Source: Variibacter gotjawalensis
GTDB lineage: Bacteria; Pseudomonadota; Alphaproteobacteria; Rhizobiales; Xanthobacteraceae
Assembly: GCF_002355335.1 (NCBI RefSeq)
Contig: NZ_AP014946.1
Location: 883,501-947,500 of the forward strand
Direction: 5' to 3'
DNA: 64,000 nucleotides
The notes under the pieces are model-generated. The model had not been told where the DNA came from. It worked only from the letters and a program-made list of their open reading frames with translations, and did no database searches. Position numbers and translations under genes: made by a program. Below are positions 46,844-56,314 of the stretch, piece by piece. Position 1 is the first letter of the stretch. Each line of letters begins with the position of its first letter.

Positions 46844-47953
46844 CTACTTCGGGCTGACCCGCAGCAGCTTTCCGTCGCGCGCATCGGTCAGCAGCCACAG
46901 CGCGCCGTCGGGGCCCGAGCGGACATCGCGGATGCGTTCGCTCATCTTCTCCAGCAACCGCTCTTCCTTCGCGACTTTGTTGTTCTGCATCTCGACGCGC
47001 ACCAGCGATTGGCTCGCAAGGCCGCCGACGAACATGTTGCCGCGCCAGGCCGGAAACAGATCGCCCTGATAGAAGGCCATGCCGGACGGCGCGATCGACG
47101 GCTTCCAATAATAGACCGGCTGTTCGAGGCCGGCGCGTTCGGTACCGATGCCGATCTTCGCGCCGCTGTAATCGACGCCGTAGGTGATGATCGGCCAGCC
47201 GTAATTCTTGCCGGCCTCCGGCACGTTGATCTCGTCGCCGCCCTTGGCGCCGTGTTCGTGCGTGAAGTACCTGCCACTGCTCGGCTCGAGCGCGGCGCCT
47301 TGCAGGTTGCGGTGGCCGTAGCTCCAGATCTCCGGCAGCGCGTCCTTGCGGTTGACGAAGGGATTGTCCGGCGGCACCACGCCGTCCGGCCGCACGCGCA
47401 CGATTTTGCCGATGTGATTGTCGAGCGACTGCGCGAGATTGCGATGCGCGTCGTGATCGCCGAGCGTGAGGAAGAGATTGCGGTCCGGCGTCTGCGTGAT
47501 GCGGCAGCCCCAGTGATTGCCGGTCGACGGCGGCCCGGCTTGCCGGAAGATGACACGCACGTCTTCGATCTTGTCGGTGCGCAGGCGCGCGCGGGCGAGC
47601 GACGTGCGTCCGCCGCCCTCCATCGGTTCGGCGAAGCAGAAGTAGATCGTCTGCGATTCGGCAAAGTCGCGATCCAGGACGACGTCGAGAAGGCCGCCCT
47701 GGCCGACTGCGTAAACACGCGGCACGCCGGCGAGCGGTTCGGATTTCTTGCCGTCGCGGCTGATCAGCCGCATTTGGCCGGGACGTTCCGTAACGAGGAA
47801 GCGGCCGTCGGGCAGGAAGGCGAGACCCCAGGGATTGCGCAGACCGCTCGCGATCGTGTCGACCTTGAGATCGCCGTAAGTGGTCGCTTGTTGCGCGGCT
47901 GCCGGCCCGATCGCCAGAACGCTAACGCTCGCCGCCAAAATCCATCGCTGCAT
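46844..47953 (-). CDS. PQQ-dependent sugar dehydrogenase (YliI/Asd-like)
   Basis: A 369-residue periplasmic six-bladed propeller with a Sec signal (hydrophobic core LAASVSVLAIGPAAA). Family motifs are LRNPWGLAFLPDGRFLVTER, GNHWGCRI, LGDHDAHRNLAQSL, WSYGHRNLQG and HEHGAKGGDEIN. It probably oxidises aldose sugars with PQQ. GAGGAG before ATG 47953 fixes the start. No PQQ synthesis genes are in the window. Confidence 0.93.
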   Translation of the reverse strand: MQRWILAASVSVLAIGPAAAQQATTYGDLKVDTIASGLRNPWGLAFLPDGRFLVTERPGQMRLISRDGKKSEPLAGVPRVYAVGQGGLLDVVLDRDFAESQTIYFCFAEPMEGGGRTSLARARLRTDKIEDVRVIFRQAGPPSTGNHWGCRITQTPDRNLFLTLGDHDAHRNLAQSLDNHIGKIVRVRPDGVVPPDNPFVNRKDALPEIWSYGHRNLQGAALEPSSGRYFTHEHGAKGGDEINVPEAGKNYGWPIITYGVDYSGAKIGIGTERAGLEQPVYYWKPSIAPSGMAFYQGDLFPAWRGNMFVGGLASQSLVRVEMQNNKVAKEERLLEKMSERIRDVRSGPDGALWLLTDARDGKLLRVSPK

Positions 47954-48033
47954 ACACTCTCCTCGTGTGTTCGAGCGACAATGCATCACCGCGCGTTACG
48001 CGGCGATGTCTCGATCTCACGATTCGGTGAAGT

Positions 48034-48309
48034 TTATCGGTCGCGCGAGCGATTACCGAAATGCACGGCCGCGGCCGAGAGGGCGCACATCGCCGCGATG
48101 GCGACGACCATCAGGCCGATCATGACGCCGGTGTCGGGGCGGACGAGAGCGCCGAGGTCTTCCGCATTGGCGATCCCGATCGAGACGACCGTAGCGGACA
48201 CCAGCAGGCCGAACACGAGAACGACGGTGAGCCCCAGCTGGACGCACGCGGTCGCCAGCCTGCGGTGGGGCAGGGTGCTGAGCGGGTCGCGGGTCGGGTT
48301 GCGGTTCAT
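48034..48309 (-). CDS. Small hypothetical membrane protein
   Basis: A 91-residue protein with two helices (near 24-46 and 62-82) and a basic N-terminus. No family recognised and no strong SD seen. The hydrophobic pattern and its placement in an otherwise empty interval support a real gene, but GC-rich artefact is possible. Confidence 0.55.
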   Translation of the reverse strand: MNRNPTRDPLSTLPHRRLATACVQLGLTVVLVFGLLVSATVVSIGIANAEDLGALVRPDTGVMIGLMVVAIAAMCALSAAAVHFGNRSRDR

Positions 48310-48618
48310 CGTTTTCGGGTGCCTATCAGCGGAGAATCATCCGCCGGTGTCATCAATGCCATTCGACTTCGGCTTCCGTTCGGCCGGACTGAGGCGGCGC
48401 GGCTGAAAAATCGGGGCGGGAGTGTGGCGGACACTGCGATGTGCCGAAATTTACGCACGCGGGCCCGCGATTAGGCTGCGGCGGGGCTCGAAAAATAAAC
48501 GATAGATCAACGAATTAGTGCGGGCTCCCGCGAATCGCCGCGCTACCGTTTGACCGGCCGATCCGCCTCGGGCAAATCAATCGCGCGGGTGATTGCGTCC
48601 CGCGCATCGGTGCCATTC
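48310..48618. other. 309-nt gap upstream of aroC
   Basis: No gene seen. The middle holds an AT-rich patch near 48490-48520 (AAAAATAAACGATAGATCAA), a plausible site for the aroC promoter. No riboswitch or terminator recognised. Confidence 0.35.
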
Positions 48619-49734
48619 ATGTCTCACAATACGTTCGGCCATCTCTTCCGCGTGACCACGTTCGGCGAAAGCCACGGGCCCGCGATCGGCTGCGTGCTGG
48701 ATGGCTGCCCGCCCGGCATCGCGCTGACCGCCGCCGAGATCCAGACGCAGCTCGATCGCCGCCGTCCCGGCCAGTCGCGCTTCACGACGCAGCGCCGCGA
48801 GCCGGATGAAGTCCGCATCGTCTCCGGCGTGATGGCGAACGGAAAGGGCGAGGACGTCACCACCGGGACGCCGATCGGCCTGATGATCGACAACGTCGAC
48901 CAGCGTTCGAAGGACTATTCCGAGATCGCGGCGGCCTATCGGCCCGGCCATGCCGACTACGCCTACGATGCGAAATACGGCATCCGCGATTATCGCGGCG
49001 GCGGCCGTTCGTCCGCGCGCGAGACCGCGATGCGCGTCGCGGCCGGCGCCATCGCGCGCAAGATCGTGCCGGGACTGATCGTGCGCGGCGCGCTGGTGCA
49101 GATGGGCCCGCACGCGATCGATCGCGCGGCGTGGAACTGGGACGAGGTCGACAACAATCCGTTCTTCTGCCCCGACGCCGGCAAGGCGAAATTCTACGAA
49201 GAGTATCTCGACGGCGTGCGCAAATCCGGCTCGTCCGTCGGCGCCGTGATCGAAGTGGTCGCCGAAGGCGTGCCGCCGGGTCTCGGCGCGCCGATCTATG
49301 CCAAGCTCGATGCCGACATCGCGTCCGCGCTGATGAGCATCAACGCCGTCAAGGGCGTCGAGATCGGCGACGGCTTCGGCGCCGCCGCACTCACCGGCGA
49401 GGACAACGCCGACGAGATGCGCATGGGCAACGATGGCAAGCCGCTGTTCCTCTCCAACCACGCGGGCGGCATTCTGGGCGGCATCTCGACCGGGCAGACC
49501 GTGATCGCGCGCTTCGCCGTCAAGCCGACGTCGTCGATCCTGCAACCGCGCCGCACCGTGGATCGCTACGGTGCCGATACCGACATCGTCACCAAGGGCC
49601 GCCACGACCCATGCGTCGGCATCCGGGCTGTCCCGATCGGCGAGGCGATGCTGGCATGCGTGATTGCGGACCATTATCTGCGCCACAGGGCGCAAGTCGG
49701 CGAGCCCGTGAGCTGGCCGTTTACGAAGGAATGA
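48619..49734 (+). CDS. aroC: Chorismate synthase
   Basis: A 371-residue FMN-dependent enzyme that makes chorismate, the last shared step of aromatic synthesis. Signatures: [39 protein letters not shown] (first 19 residues), [14 protein letters not shown] and [18 protein letters not shown]. aroE, an earlier enzyme, is 3 kb downstream. Its TGA overlaps the ATG at 49731 near the ribBA start. Confidence 0.97.
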   Translation: MSHNTFGHLFRVTTFGESHGPAIGCVLDGCPPGIALTAAEIQTQLDRRRPGQSRFTTQRREPDEVRIVSGVMANGKGEDVTTGTPIGLMIDNVDQRSKDYSEIAAAYRPGHADYAYDAKYGIRDYRGGGRSSARETAMRVAAGAIARKIVPGLIVRGALVQMGPHAIDRAAWNWDEVDNNPFFCPDAGKAKFYEEYLDGVRKSGSSVGAVIEVVAEGVPPGLGAPIYAKLDADIASALMSINAVKGVEIGDGFGAAALTGEDNADEMRMGNDGKPLFLSNHAGGILGGISTGQTVIARFAVKPTSSILQPRRTVDRYGADTDIVTKGRHDPCVGIRAVPIGEAMLACVIADHYLRHRAQVGEPVSWPFTKE

Positions 49735-49736
49735 GC

Positions 49737-50840
49737 ATGGCGCGAGACACCGAGGTGATGGACGTGCAAACCAACGTGCAAACCGTGATCGAGGCTTTCG
49801 CGCGCGGTGAGATCGTCATCGTGACGGACGACGACGATCGCGAGAACGAAGGCGATCTCGTGCTCGCGGCCGTGCATGCGACGCCGGACAAGATGGCCTT
49901 CATCATCCGCAACACCTGCGGCATCGTCTGCACGCCGCTGCCGATCGAAACGGCGCGCCGTCTGAATCTCACGCCGATGGTGGCCGAGAATGACTCGGCG
50001 CACACGACGGCCTTCACGATCACGGTGGACTATCGCCACGGCACCACGACCGGCATTTCGGCCGAGGATCGCACCGCGACGGTGCGCAATCTCGCCAACC
50101 CAAATGCGGGCGCGTCCGACTTCTCGCGCCCCGGCCACATCTTCCCGCTGATCGCGAAAGAGGGCGGCGTCCTGATGCGCTCCGGCCATACGGAAGCCGC
50201 GGTCGATCTCTGCCGCTACGCCAAGCTTGAGCCGGTCGGCGTCATCTGTGAACTCGTGAACGACGACGGCACCGTGATGCGCGGCCCGCAGATCGAAGCT
50301 TTCGCGCAGAAGCACAAGATGCATCGCATCTCGGTGGCGGATCTCATCGCGTATCGTCAGGCGCGCGAGAAGTTGGTCGAGCGCGTCAGCGAGTTCCCGC
50401 TCGTCAGCGATATCGGCCCGCTGCAGGGCTACGCTTACGTGACGCCGTTCGACAAGGTGCATCACATGGCGTTCGTCTACGGCCGCATCGGCGATGGCCG
50501 CAGCGTGCCGGCGCGCCTCCACCGCGCGCATGTCGTCAGCGACGTGTTCGGCGGCGGTCGCACCATCAAGGCTGCGCTCCAGCGCTTCAAGCAAGAGGGC
50601 CGCGGCGTTCTCGTGTACTTGCGCGACGGCGCTGTCGGCGTGCCGACCAAGGACGCGGCTGCCGATGCGCGCAGCGAAGAGGCGGTCCGTCATCGTCAAT
50701 GGCGCGAGATCGGCCTCGGCGCGCAGATCCTGCGCGATCTCGGCATCTCGTCGATCCGCAATCTCGCCTCGGCCAACACGACTTACGTGGGCCTCGGCGG
50801 CTTCGGCATCGAGATCGAATCGACCGAACCGCTCGAGTGA
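49737..50840 (+). CDS. ribB: 3,4-dihydroxy-2-butanone-4-phosphate synthase with degenerate GTP cyclohydrolase II domain
   Basis: A 367-residue riboflavin-pathway protein. The N-terminal RibB domain is intact (GEIVIVTDDDDRENEGDLVL, RPGHIFPLIAKEGGVLMRSGHTE). The C-terminal RibA-like domain has lost its zinc cysteines: RLHRAHVVSDVFGGG stands where C-x2-GD-x7-C-x-C is expected. It is therefore likely a one-activity enzyme. ATG 49737 has AAGGA at 6-nt spacing; ATG 49731, overlapping the aroC stop, is the alternative. Confidence 0.93.
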   Translation: MARDTEVMDVQTNVQTVIEAFARGEIVIVTDDDDRENEGDLVLAAVHATPDKMAFIIRNTCGIVCTPLPIETARRLNLTPMVAENDSAHTTAFTITVDYRHGTTTGISAEDRTATVRNLANPNAGASDFSRPGHIFPLIAKEGGVLMRSGHTEAAVDLCRYAKLEPVGVICELVNDDGTVMRGPQIEAFAQKHKMHRISVADLIAYRQAREKLVERVSEFPLVSDIGPLQGYAYVTPFDKVHHMAFVYGRIGDGRSVPARLHRAHVVSDVFGGGRTIKAALQRFKQEGRGVLVYLRDGAVGVPTKDAAADARSEEAVRHRQWREIGLGAQILRDLGISSIRNLASANTTYVGLGGFGIEIESTEPLE

Positions 50841-50858
50841 TTTTGACGCCGCTCCAAT

Positions 50859-50975
50859 CTCCGCTCACCCCCGCGAAAGCGGGGGTCCAGTCCGCGTGCG
50901 GCGCACGCAAGAAGAAGAGTCATTTTCGCCCTTCGGGCGAATGCTGGATTGCCGCTTTCGCGGGAATGAGCGGAG
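50859..50975. repeat. Family C paired-palindrome repeat, copy 1
   Basis: A 117-bp element with two inverted arms, 50859-50890 and 50944-50975 (27 of 32 positions pair), each with its own stem (CCCGCGAAAGCGGG type). The right end GCGGAG lies 9 nt before the GTG start of the Nudix gene and is its only visible SD. Confidence 0.88.
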
Positions 50976-50984
50976 TGTGGGGCT

Positions 50985-51617
50985 GTGTCCTATCCACTTA
51001 ACGAATTTTTTCGCCGCGAAGTCGCGGAGCGCTGCGCGGCGTTCCCGCGGCAAGTGCCGGTCGGCGACGTCGCGGGCCTGAAACAGGCGGCGGTCGCGCT
51101 GGTTCTCGTCGAAGCGAAAGACGATCCAGGCGAAGCCGCATTTCTGTTGACGCGCCGCCCGCAGACTTTGCGGGCGCATAGCGGCCAATACGCGCTGCCG
51201 GGCGGGCGCTGCGACCCCGGCGAGACGGTGACGCAGACCGCGCTCCGTGAGACCGAGGAAGAACTCGGGCTGGCACTCCCTCCCGAGAATGTGCTCGGCA
51301 TGCTCGACGATTTCGTCACCCGTTCCGGCTACATGATCGCTCCCGTCGTCGTTTGGGCGGGCGCGGGTCTGACGCTAACGCCGAACCCGGACGAGATCGC
51401 GCACGTCTTCCGCATCCGGATTGCCGACATTATGCGGCCGAACTCCTTCGGATTTCAGGAGAGCGAGGCGACCGGGCGCCAGGAGATTCATGCGCTGATC
51501 AACGACGATCAGGTCTATGCGCCGACCGCCGCGATGATCTTTCAATTTCGCGAAGTGCTGGCCGGCCGCGCCACCCGCGTTGCCGACCTGGAGCAGCCGC
51601 TGTTCGCCTGGCGGTAG
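50985..51617 (+). CDS. Nudix CoA pyrophosphatase (NudL/YeaB-like)
   Basis: A 210-residue Nudix hydrolase. LLTRRPQTLRAHSGQYALPGG is the UPF0035-type motif specific to CoA pyrophosphatases, followed by the Nudix box GGRCDPGETVTQTALRETEE with ELGL. It would cleave CoA or acyl-CoA to phosphopantetheine and ADP. The GTG start at 50985 follows a repeat that ends in GGAG. Confidence 0.92.
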   Translation: MSYPLNEFFRREVAERCAAFPRQVPVGDVAGLKQAAVALVLVEAKDDPGEAAFLLTRRPQTLRAHSGQYALPGGRCDPGETVTQTALRETEEELGLALPPENVLGMLDDFVTRSGYMIAPVVVWAGAGLTLTPNPDEIAHVFRIRIADIMRPNSFGFQESEATGRQEIHALINDDQVYAPTAAMIFQFREVLAGRATRVADLEQPLFAWR

Positions 51618-51649
51618 GTTATTTGTCAGAGCTAGCTTGTGGCACCAAT

Positions 51650-51763
51650 CCCTCTCCCGTTCACGGGAGAGGGTGCCGAAGCGCGCAGCGCTGAGGCGGG
51701 TGAGGGGACTTCGCAAACGCTGCTTGCCCTCACCCTAACCCTCTCCCGCAAGCGGGAGAGGGG
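51650..51763. repeat. Family E triple-palindrome repeat
   Basis: Two outer stems, 51650-51673 and 51739-51762 (CCCTCTCCCG with CGGGAGAGGG), flank an inner inverted pair GGGTGAGGG/CCCTCACCC. Of the kind often seen in proteobacterial intergenic DNA. It lies between two rightward genes. Confidence 0.88.
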
Positions 51764-51836
51764 ACGCTAGAGCCGCGCAGCTTTGCCACTCGCCACACTC
51801 CATGCCACCATGCTGCTCCGGGGACGGGAGAAGCGC

Positions 51837-52703
51837 ATGCATAAGCGGCTGTTCGGTTCCGTTGCGGCAGTGGGAATGGCTCTCGGCGTGGCGCTCGCTT
51901 TGGCGTCGCCGAGCTTGCGGCCGTTCGGTATCGATCTGCCCGGCCAGAAATCCCCCAACGCGACGCCGGTCGATGTCGAGCTCGTCCTCGCGGTGGATAT
52001 TTCCTACTCGATGGACCCTGACGAACTCGCGCTGCAACGCGAAGGCTATCAGCTCGCGCTCACCTCGCCGGATTTCCTCAACGCGCTGAAGAACGGCATG
52101 CACGGCCGCATTGCGGTGACGTATTTCGAATGGGCCGGCAGCGCCGAGCAGCGCATCGTGATGCCGTGGCGCTTGCTCGACGGCGAAGCGTCTGCGCGCG
52201 CCATCGCGGCCGAGATCGGCGCCGCGCCGATGCGCCGCGCATTCCGCACCTCGATCTCGAGTGCGCTCGCTTACGCGGCGCCGCTGTTCGAGAACAACGG
52301 CTTCGCAGGCCTGCGCAAGGTGATCGATGTCTCGGGCGACGGCGCCAACAATCAGGGCCCGCTCGTCACCGTGATCCGCGACGAGGTCGTCCAGAAGGGC
52401 ATCACGATCAACGGCCTTCCGATCATGCTAAAACGCCCGAATTCCGCGACGATGGATATCGCCGAACTCGATATCTACTACGAGGACTGCGTTATCGGTG
52501 GCCCGGGCGCGTTTGTCGTGCCGCTGCGCGAGCGCGAGAAATTCGTCGAGGCGATCCGCACCAAGCTCGTGCTCGAAATCGCCGATCATCGCGACATGCC
52601 GCGGCCGACATTGGCGCAGGCGCGCGAGCCGCGCATTTCCTGCACGATCGGCGAACGCATGTGGCAAGAGCGCTGGGGCCGCGGTGGCCTAGACGCGCAG
52701 TAG
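51837..52703 (+). CDS. DUF1194 (von Willebrand A-like) secreted protein
   Basis: A 288-residue protein with an N-terminal signal or anchor helix (VAAVGMALGVALALASP) and a vWA-type fold. The metal-adhesion motif is DISYSM (D-x-S-x-S type), with DVSGDGANNQG downstream. It is probably periplasmic; DUF1194 function is not known. GGGAG precedes ATG 51837. Confidence 0.88.
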   Translation: MHKRLFGSVAAVGMALGVALALASPSLRPFGIDLPGQKSPNATPVDVELVLAVDISYSMDPDELALQREGYQLALTSPDFLNALKNGMHGRIAVTYFEWAGSAEQRIVMPWRLLDGEASARAIAAEIGAAPMRRAFRTSISSALAYAAPLFENNGFAGLRKVIDVSGDGANNQGPLVTVIRDEVVQKGITINGLPIMLKRPNSATMDIAELDIYYEDCVIGGPGAFVVPLREREKFVEAIRTKLVLEIADHRDMPRPTLAQAREPRISCTIGERMWQERWGRGGLDAQ

Positions 52704-52724
52704 CGTAGCGGCTAAACGGCACCC

Positions 52725-53561
52725 ATGGGGACGTCACAAAAGGCCGCGTGCGTCATCGGCTGGCCGATCAAGCATTCGCGCTCGCCGCTGATTCACAAAT
52801 ATTGGATGAGGCAACACGGCATCGACGCTGACTATCGGCGCGAGGCCGTGGAGCCCGAGAAGCTCGGCGATTTCATCGCGCATCTGTCGAGCAACGGTTA
52901 TGTCGGCGCCAACGTGACGCTGCCGCACAAAGAGGCCGTGCTGCAGCTTGCCGATCCGGATTCGCGTGCGCTCAGCGTCGGCGCCGCCAACACGCTTTTC
53001 TTTCGCTCCGGCCGCCTGTGCGCGACGAATACGGACGTCGAAGGCTTTGTCGCTAATCTCGACGTCGAAGCATCGGGCTGGGATTCCGAACTCGAGACCG
53101 CCGTCGTGCTCGGCGCGGGCGGCGGCGCGCGGGCCGTGATTTACGGTCTTATCGAGCGCAAGGTCGAGCGCATCGTTCTCGTCAATCGCACGATCGAGAA
53201 GGCCGCGAAGCTTGCGTCCGTTTTCGGCGATCGCGTGCAGCCGACGGCATGGAGCGATCTGCCGCGCGCGATGCGCAGCGCGCGTCTGCTCGTCAACACG
53301 ACGTCGCTCGGCATGACGGGACAGCCGCCGCTCGAGATCGATCTCGCGCCGCTGGCAAGCGATGCAGCCGTCTCCGACATCGTCTACTCGCCGCTCGAGA
53401 CGCCGCTGCTGGCGGCCGCGAAGGCGCGTGGATTGAAGACCGCCGACGGTCTCGGGATGTTGCTGTACCAGGCCGTACGCGGCTTTTCGCTGTGGTTCGG
53501 CGTGAAGCCGGAGGTAACCGCGGAGCTTCGCGCGCTCGTCGAACGCGATCTCGTGAACTAG
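52725..53561 (+). CDS. aroE: Shikimate dehydrogenase
   Basis: A 278-residue NADPH enzyme reducing 3-dehydroshikimate. Motifs: GWPIKHSRSPLIH, NVTLPHKEAV (catalytic Lys), NTDVEGF (Asp), VLGAGGGARAV (Rossmann), VNRT, NTTSLGM and GLGMLLYQAVRGF. It begins 21 nt after the DUF1194 gene. Confidence 0.97.
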   Translation: MGTSQKAACVIGWPIKHSRSPLIHKYWMRQHGIDADYRREAVEPEKLGDFIAHLSSNGYVGANVTLPHKEAVLQLADPDSRALSVGAANTLFFRSGRLCATNTDVEGFVANLDVEASGWDSELETAVVLGAGGGARAVIYGLIERKVERIVLVNRTIEKAAKLASVFGDRVQPTAWSDLPRAMRSARLLVNTTSLGMTGQPPLEIDLAPLASDAAVSDIVYSPLETPLLAAAKARGLKTADGLGMLLYQAVRGFSLWFGVKPEVTAELRALVERDLVN

Positions 53562-53628
53562 GACACCGTGGCGTGGCGCACCGGACGTGCTAGCCTCGCG
53601 GCACAAAAATACTGCGAGGATGCTCTGA

Positions 53629-54231
53629 ATGCTGTTCCGCCCTCTGCTGTTCGTTCTCCCCATCGTCATGACCGTTACGCCCGCATTCGCGCAGGAAGCG
53701 CCGGTGCGCGTGCGCGGTACGATCGCAAAAGCCGATCTGCCCTTGCTCACGGTGACGACGCGCGAAGGCGCGACCGTGACGGTGAAGCTCGGCGACAATA
53801 CGGGCGTGTCCGCCGTTGTTCCGGCAAAGATGAGTGACGTGAAGGCGAACACATTCGTCGGCATCGCATCGACGCCGATGACGGGCGGGCAATTGCGTGC
53901 CGTCGAGGTTTTGATCTTTCCGGAGGCGATGCGCGGCACCGGCGAAGGTCATCGCCCGTGGGATCTCATGCCAGAGAGCACGATGACGAACGCGACCGTG
54001 TCCGAAACCGTGACGCGCGCCGACGGTCCGATGATCACGCTGAAATACAAAGAGGGCGAGCAGAACATTTTCGTTCCGCCGGATGCGCCGATCGTGACGT
54101 TCGTTCCGGCCGACCGCACCGAACTTAAAGAAGGCGCGAAGATTTTCATCGGCGCCGCGCAGAGGCAACCGGATGGAACGTTGACGGCCGGACGTATCGC
54201 CGTCGGCCGCGGGATTGATCCGCCGATGTAG
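53629..54231 (+). CDS. Hypothetical periplasmic protein
   Basis: A 200-residue protein with a Sec signal (LFVLPIVMTVTPAFA). The mature part is beta-rich, with repeats of the form VRGTIAKADLPLLTVTT that recall OB-like DUF5666 modules. Function unknown. GAGGA lies upstream of ATG 53629. Confidence 0.8.
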   Translation: MLFRPLLFVLPIVMTVTPAFAQEAPVRVRGTIAKADLPLLTVTTREGATVTVKLGDNTGVSAVVPAKMSDVKANTFVGIASTPMTGGQLRAVEVLIFPEAMRGTGEGHRPWDLMPESTMTNATVSETVTRADGPMITLKYKEGEQNIFVPPDAPIVTFVPADRTELKEGAKIFIGAAQRQPDGTLTAGRIAVGRGIDPPM

Positions 54232-54237
54232 TGAGGT

Positions 54238-54389
54238 GGTCATCCCGGCCGAGCGTGCGCGGCGCGTGAAACGCGTTTGCGCCGCGAGGGCCGGGATCCA
54301 TAACCCCGGTGCCAACGAGAAATTTCAGCGAATATGGATTCCGGGCTCGCGTGGCTCGCTGCGCGAGCAACACGCGCCCCGGAATGACC
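54238..54389. repeat. Family D paired-palindrome repeat
   Basis: A 152-bp element with inverted ends (GGTCATCCCGG at 54238; CCGGAATGACC at 54379-54389) and inner arms ending GGATCCAT and ATGGATTCC. It fills nearly all of a convergent gap. Confidence 0.85.
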
Positions 54390-54398
54390 AGCGCTTCG

Positions 54399-54836
54399 CT
54401 AAACCGGCCGGTCGCGGCCGTCGAGCCAATGCGTCATCATGACGATCGGCTGCTCGCCGTAGCCGATGCTCTCGTAAAACTTCTGCACCTGCGTGTTCTC
54501 GGGACGCACGAGGAGCTGCGCCTTCACGACACCGCGTTCGCGTAACCACGCTTCGCCGGCTTGCATGATCGCGCGGCCAAAGCCGCTCTTCTGCCGCGCC
54601 GGATCGACCGACACGTAATAGAACCAGCCGCGATGACCGTCGTGTCCGACCATCGCGCTGGCGACGATCTTACCGCCATCGCGGCCGATCAGAATCGTCG
54701 AATCCTGACCGCGCCGCGCGAGCGCAATGTCGGCGCGCGGATTGTTCCACGGCCGAATGAGACCACAGCGATCCCACAATGCGACGACCGGTTCGACATC
54801 CGCGTCCGTGATCGGAGCAATCGCGAGCGTACTCAC
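54399..54836 (-). CDS. GNAT acetyltransferase (YpeA-like)
   Basis: A 145-residue N-acetyltransferase. The acetyl-CoA loop is VDPARQKSGFGRAIM (Q/R-x2-G-x-G/A), and CGLIRPWNNPRADI and GWFYYVSVDP are typical of the YpeA group. Substrate unknown. The GTG start overlaps the stop of the FAD-linked oxidase (GTGA), implying coupled translation. Confidence 0.9.
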   Translation of the reverse strand: MSTLAIAPITDADVEPVVALWDRCGLIRPWNNPRADIALARRGQDSTILIGRDGGKIVASAMVGHDGHRGWFYYVSVDPARQKSGFGRAIMQAGEAWLRERGVVKAQLLVRPENTQVQKFYESIGYGEQPIVMMTHWLDGRDRPV

Positions 54837-56236
54837 AGCACTTTGCCCGGATTGAGAATGTTGTTGGGGTCCAGCGTTTTCTTGAGCGACTGCATCAGCG
54901 CGAAAGCGACCGGATCCTTCACATCGTGCAGGAGATGACGCTTGAGCTGGCCGATGCCGTGCTCGGCAGAAATCGAACCGTGCTGATCCGCGACGAGACC
55001 GTGGATGACTTCGTTCATCTCTTCCCAGCGCGCGAGGAACTGCTCTTTGTCGGCGCCGACCGGCTGCGTGATGTTGAAGTGAATGTTGCCGTCGCCAAGG
55101 TGACCGAACGGCACCGGGCGGCAACCCGGAATGAGCTTCACGGCAGCCGCGCTGCCTTTGCGGATCAGCTCCGGCACCAGCGCGACCGGCACCGCGACAT
55201 CGTGCTTGATCGAGCCGCCCTCGAATTTCTGAATCTCAGCGAGCGTTTCGCGCAGATGCTTGAACGAGCGCGCCTGATCGAGATTGTCGGCGATCGCCGC
55301 GTCTTCGACGACACCTTCCTCGAAGGCTGCACCGAGAATGTATTCGAGCGTCTCGCGCAGCGGCTTGTCGGCAGCCGTCGCAAGCTCGATGAGCACATAC
55401 CAATCGTGCATGCCGGCGAGCGGATTACGCACGCCGCTGCCGTGCTTCAACACGAACTCCAAACCGACCCGCGGCATGATCTCGCACAGCGTCACCGAGC
55501 CGCCGGCGCGCGCATTCGCGAGATTGAGGAGACGCAGCGCGTCTTCGGGCGATTTCAATCCGACGAATGCGGATGCGCGCGATTGCAGCTTCGGAAACAT
55601 CTTCAACACGGCGGCCGTGATGATGCCGAGCGTGCCTTCGGCACCGACGAAGAGGTTCTTCAGATCGTAGCCCGTGTTGTCCTTCTTGAGCTTGTTGAGC
55701 CCGTTAAGCACACGGCCATCGGCTAACACGACTTCGAGACCGACGACGAGATCGCGCGCGACGCCGTAAGCGAGCGCGCCGGTGCCGCCCGCATTCGACG
55801 AGAGATTGCCGCCGATCGTGCAGCTGCCTTCGGCGCCGAGCGAGAGCGGAAAGAAGCGGTCGGCTTCGTCCGCGGCTTTCTGCGCGGAGGCGAGCACGAC
55901 GCCGGCTTCGCATGTCATCGTGTTCGATGTCGCGTCGATCTCACGAATGCGATCGAGCCGCTTGAGCGACACGACGATCTCGGTATTCGACTCGTGCGGC
56001 ACCTGACCGCCGACGAGACCCGTGTTGCCGCCTTGCGGCACGATCGGCGTGCCGCTGTCGTTGGCGAGCTTGAGGATGGCGGAGACCTCGGCGACCGAAC
56101 CCGGGCGTAGCACCAGCGGCGTGCGGCCGTGATAGAGGTCGCGCATCTCGACGAGATACGGCTGCTGATCCTGCGGATCGCGGATCGCATATTTCTCGCC
56201 GACGATCGCGGCAAAACGGGAAAGCAGGTCCGACAT
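54833..56236 (-). CDS. FAD-linked oxidase, D-2-hydroxy acid dehydrogenase type
   Basis: A 467-residue flavoprotein. The FAD-binding N-terminal half has PQGGNTGLVGGQVPH and GAEGSCTIGGNLSSNAGGTGAL (split here for length: core GGNLSSNAGGT). The C-terminal half has the metal-site histidines in GHLGDGNIHFN and the terminal SAEHGIGQLK. It resembles D-2-hydroxyglutarate and D-lactate dehydrogenases; which substrate is not decided by sequence alone. Confidence 0.92.
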   Translation of the reverse strand: MSDLLSRFAAIVGEKYAIRDPQDQQPYLVEMRDLYHGRTPLVLRPGSVAEVSAILKLANDSGTPIVPQGGNTGLVGGQVPHESNTEIVVSLKRLDRIREIDATSNTMTCEAGVVLASAQKAADEADRFFPLSLGAEGSCTIGGNLSSNAGGTGALAYGVARDLVVGLEVVLADGRVLNGLNKLKKDNTGYDLKNLFVGAEGTLGIITAAVLKMFPKLQSRASAFVGLKSPEDALRLLNLANARAGGSVTLCEIMPRVGLEFVLKHGSGVRNPLAGMHDWYVLIELATAADKPLRETLEYILGAAFEEGVVEDAAIADNLDQARSFKHLRETLAEIQKFEGGSIKHDVAVPVALVPELIRKGSAAAVKLIPGCRPVPFGHLGDGNIHFNITQPVGADKEQFLARWEEMNEVIHGLVADQHGSISAEHGIGQLKRHLLHDVKDPVAFALMQSLKKTLDPNNILNPGKVL

Positions 56237-56314
56237 CTCGAAGCTTCCGACACGCTGATACTGACGCAGTTACGAGCCGGACTGATGCCGTCTGCCCGGT
56301 CCGCCCGTCAAGCT

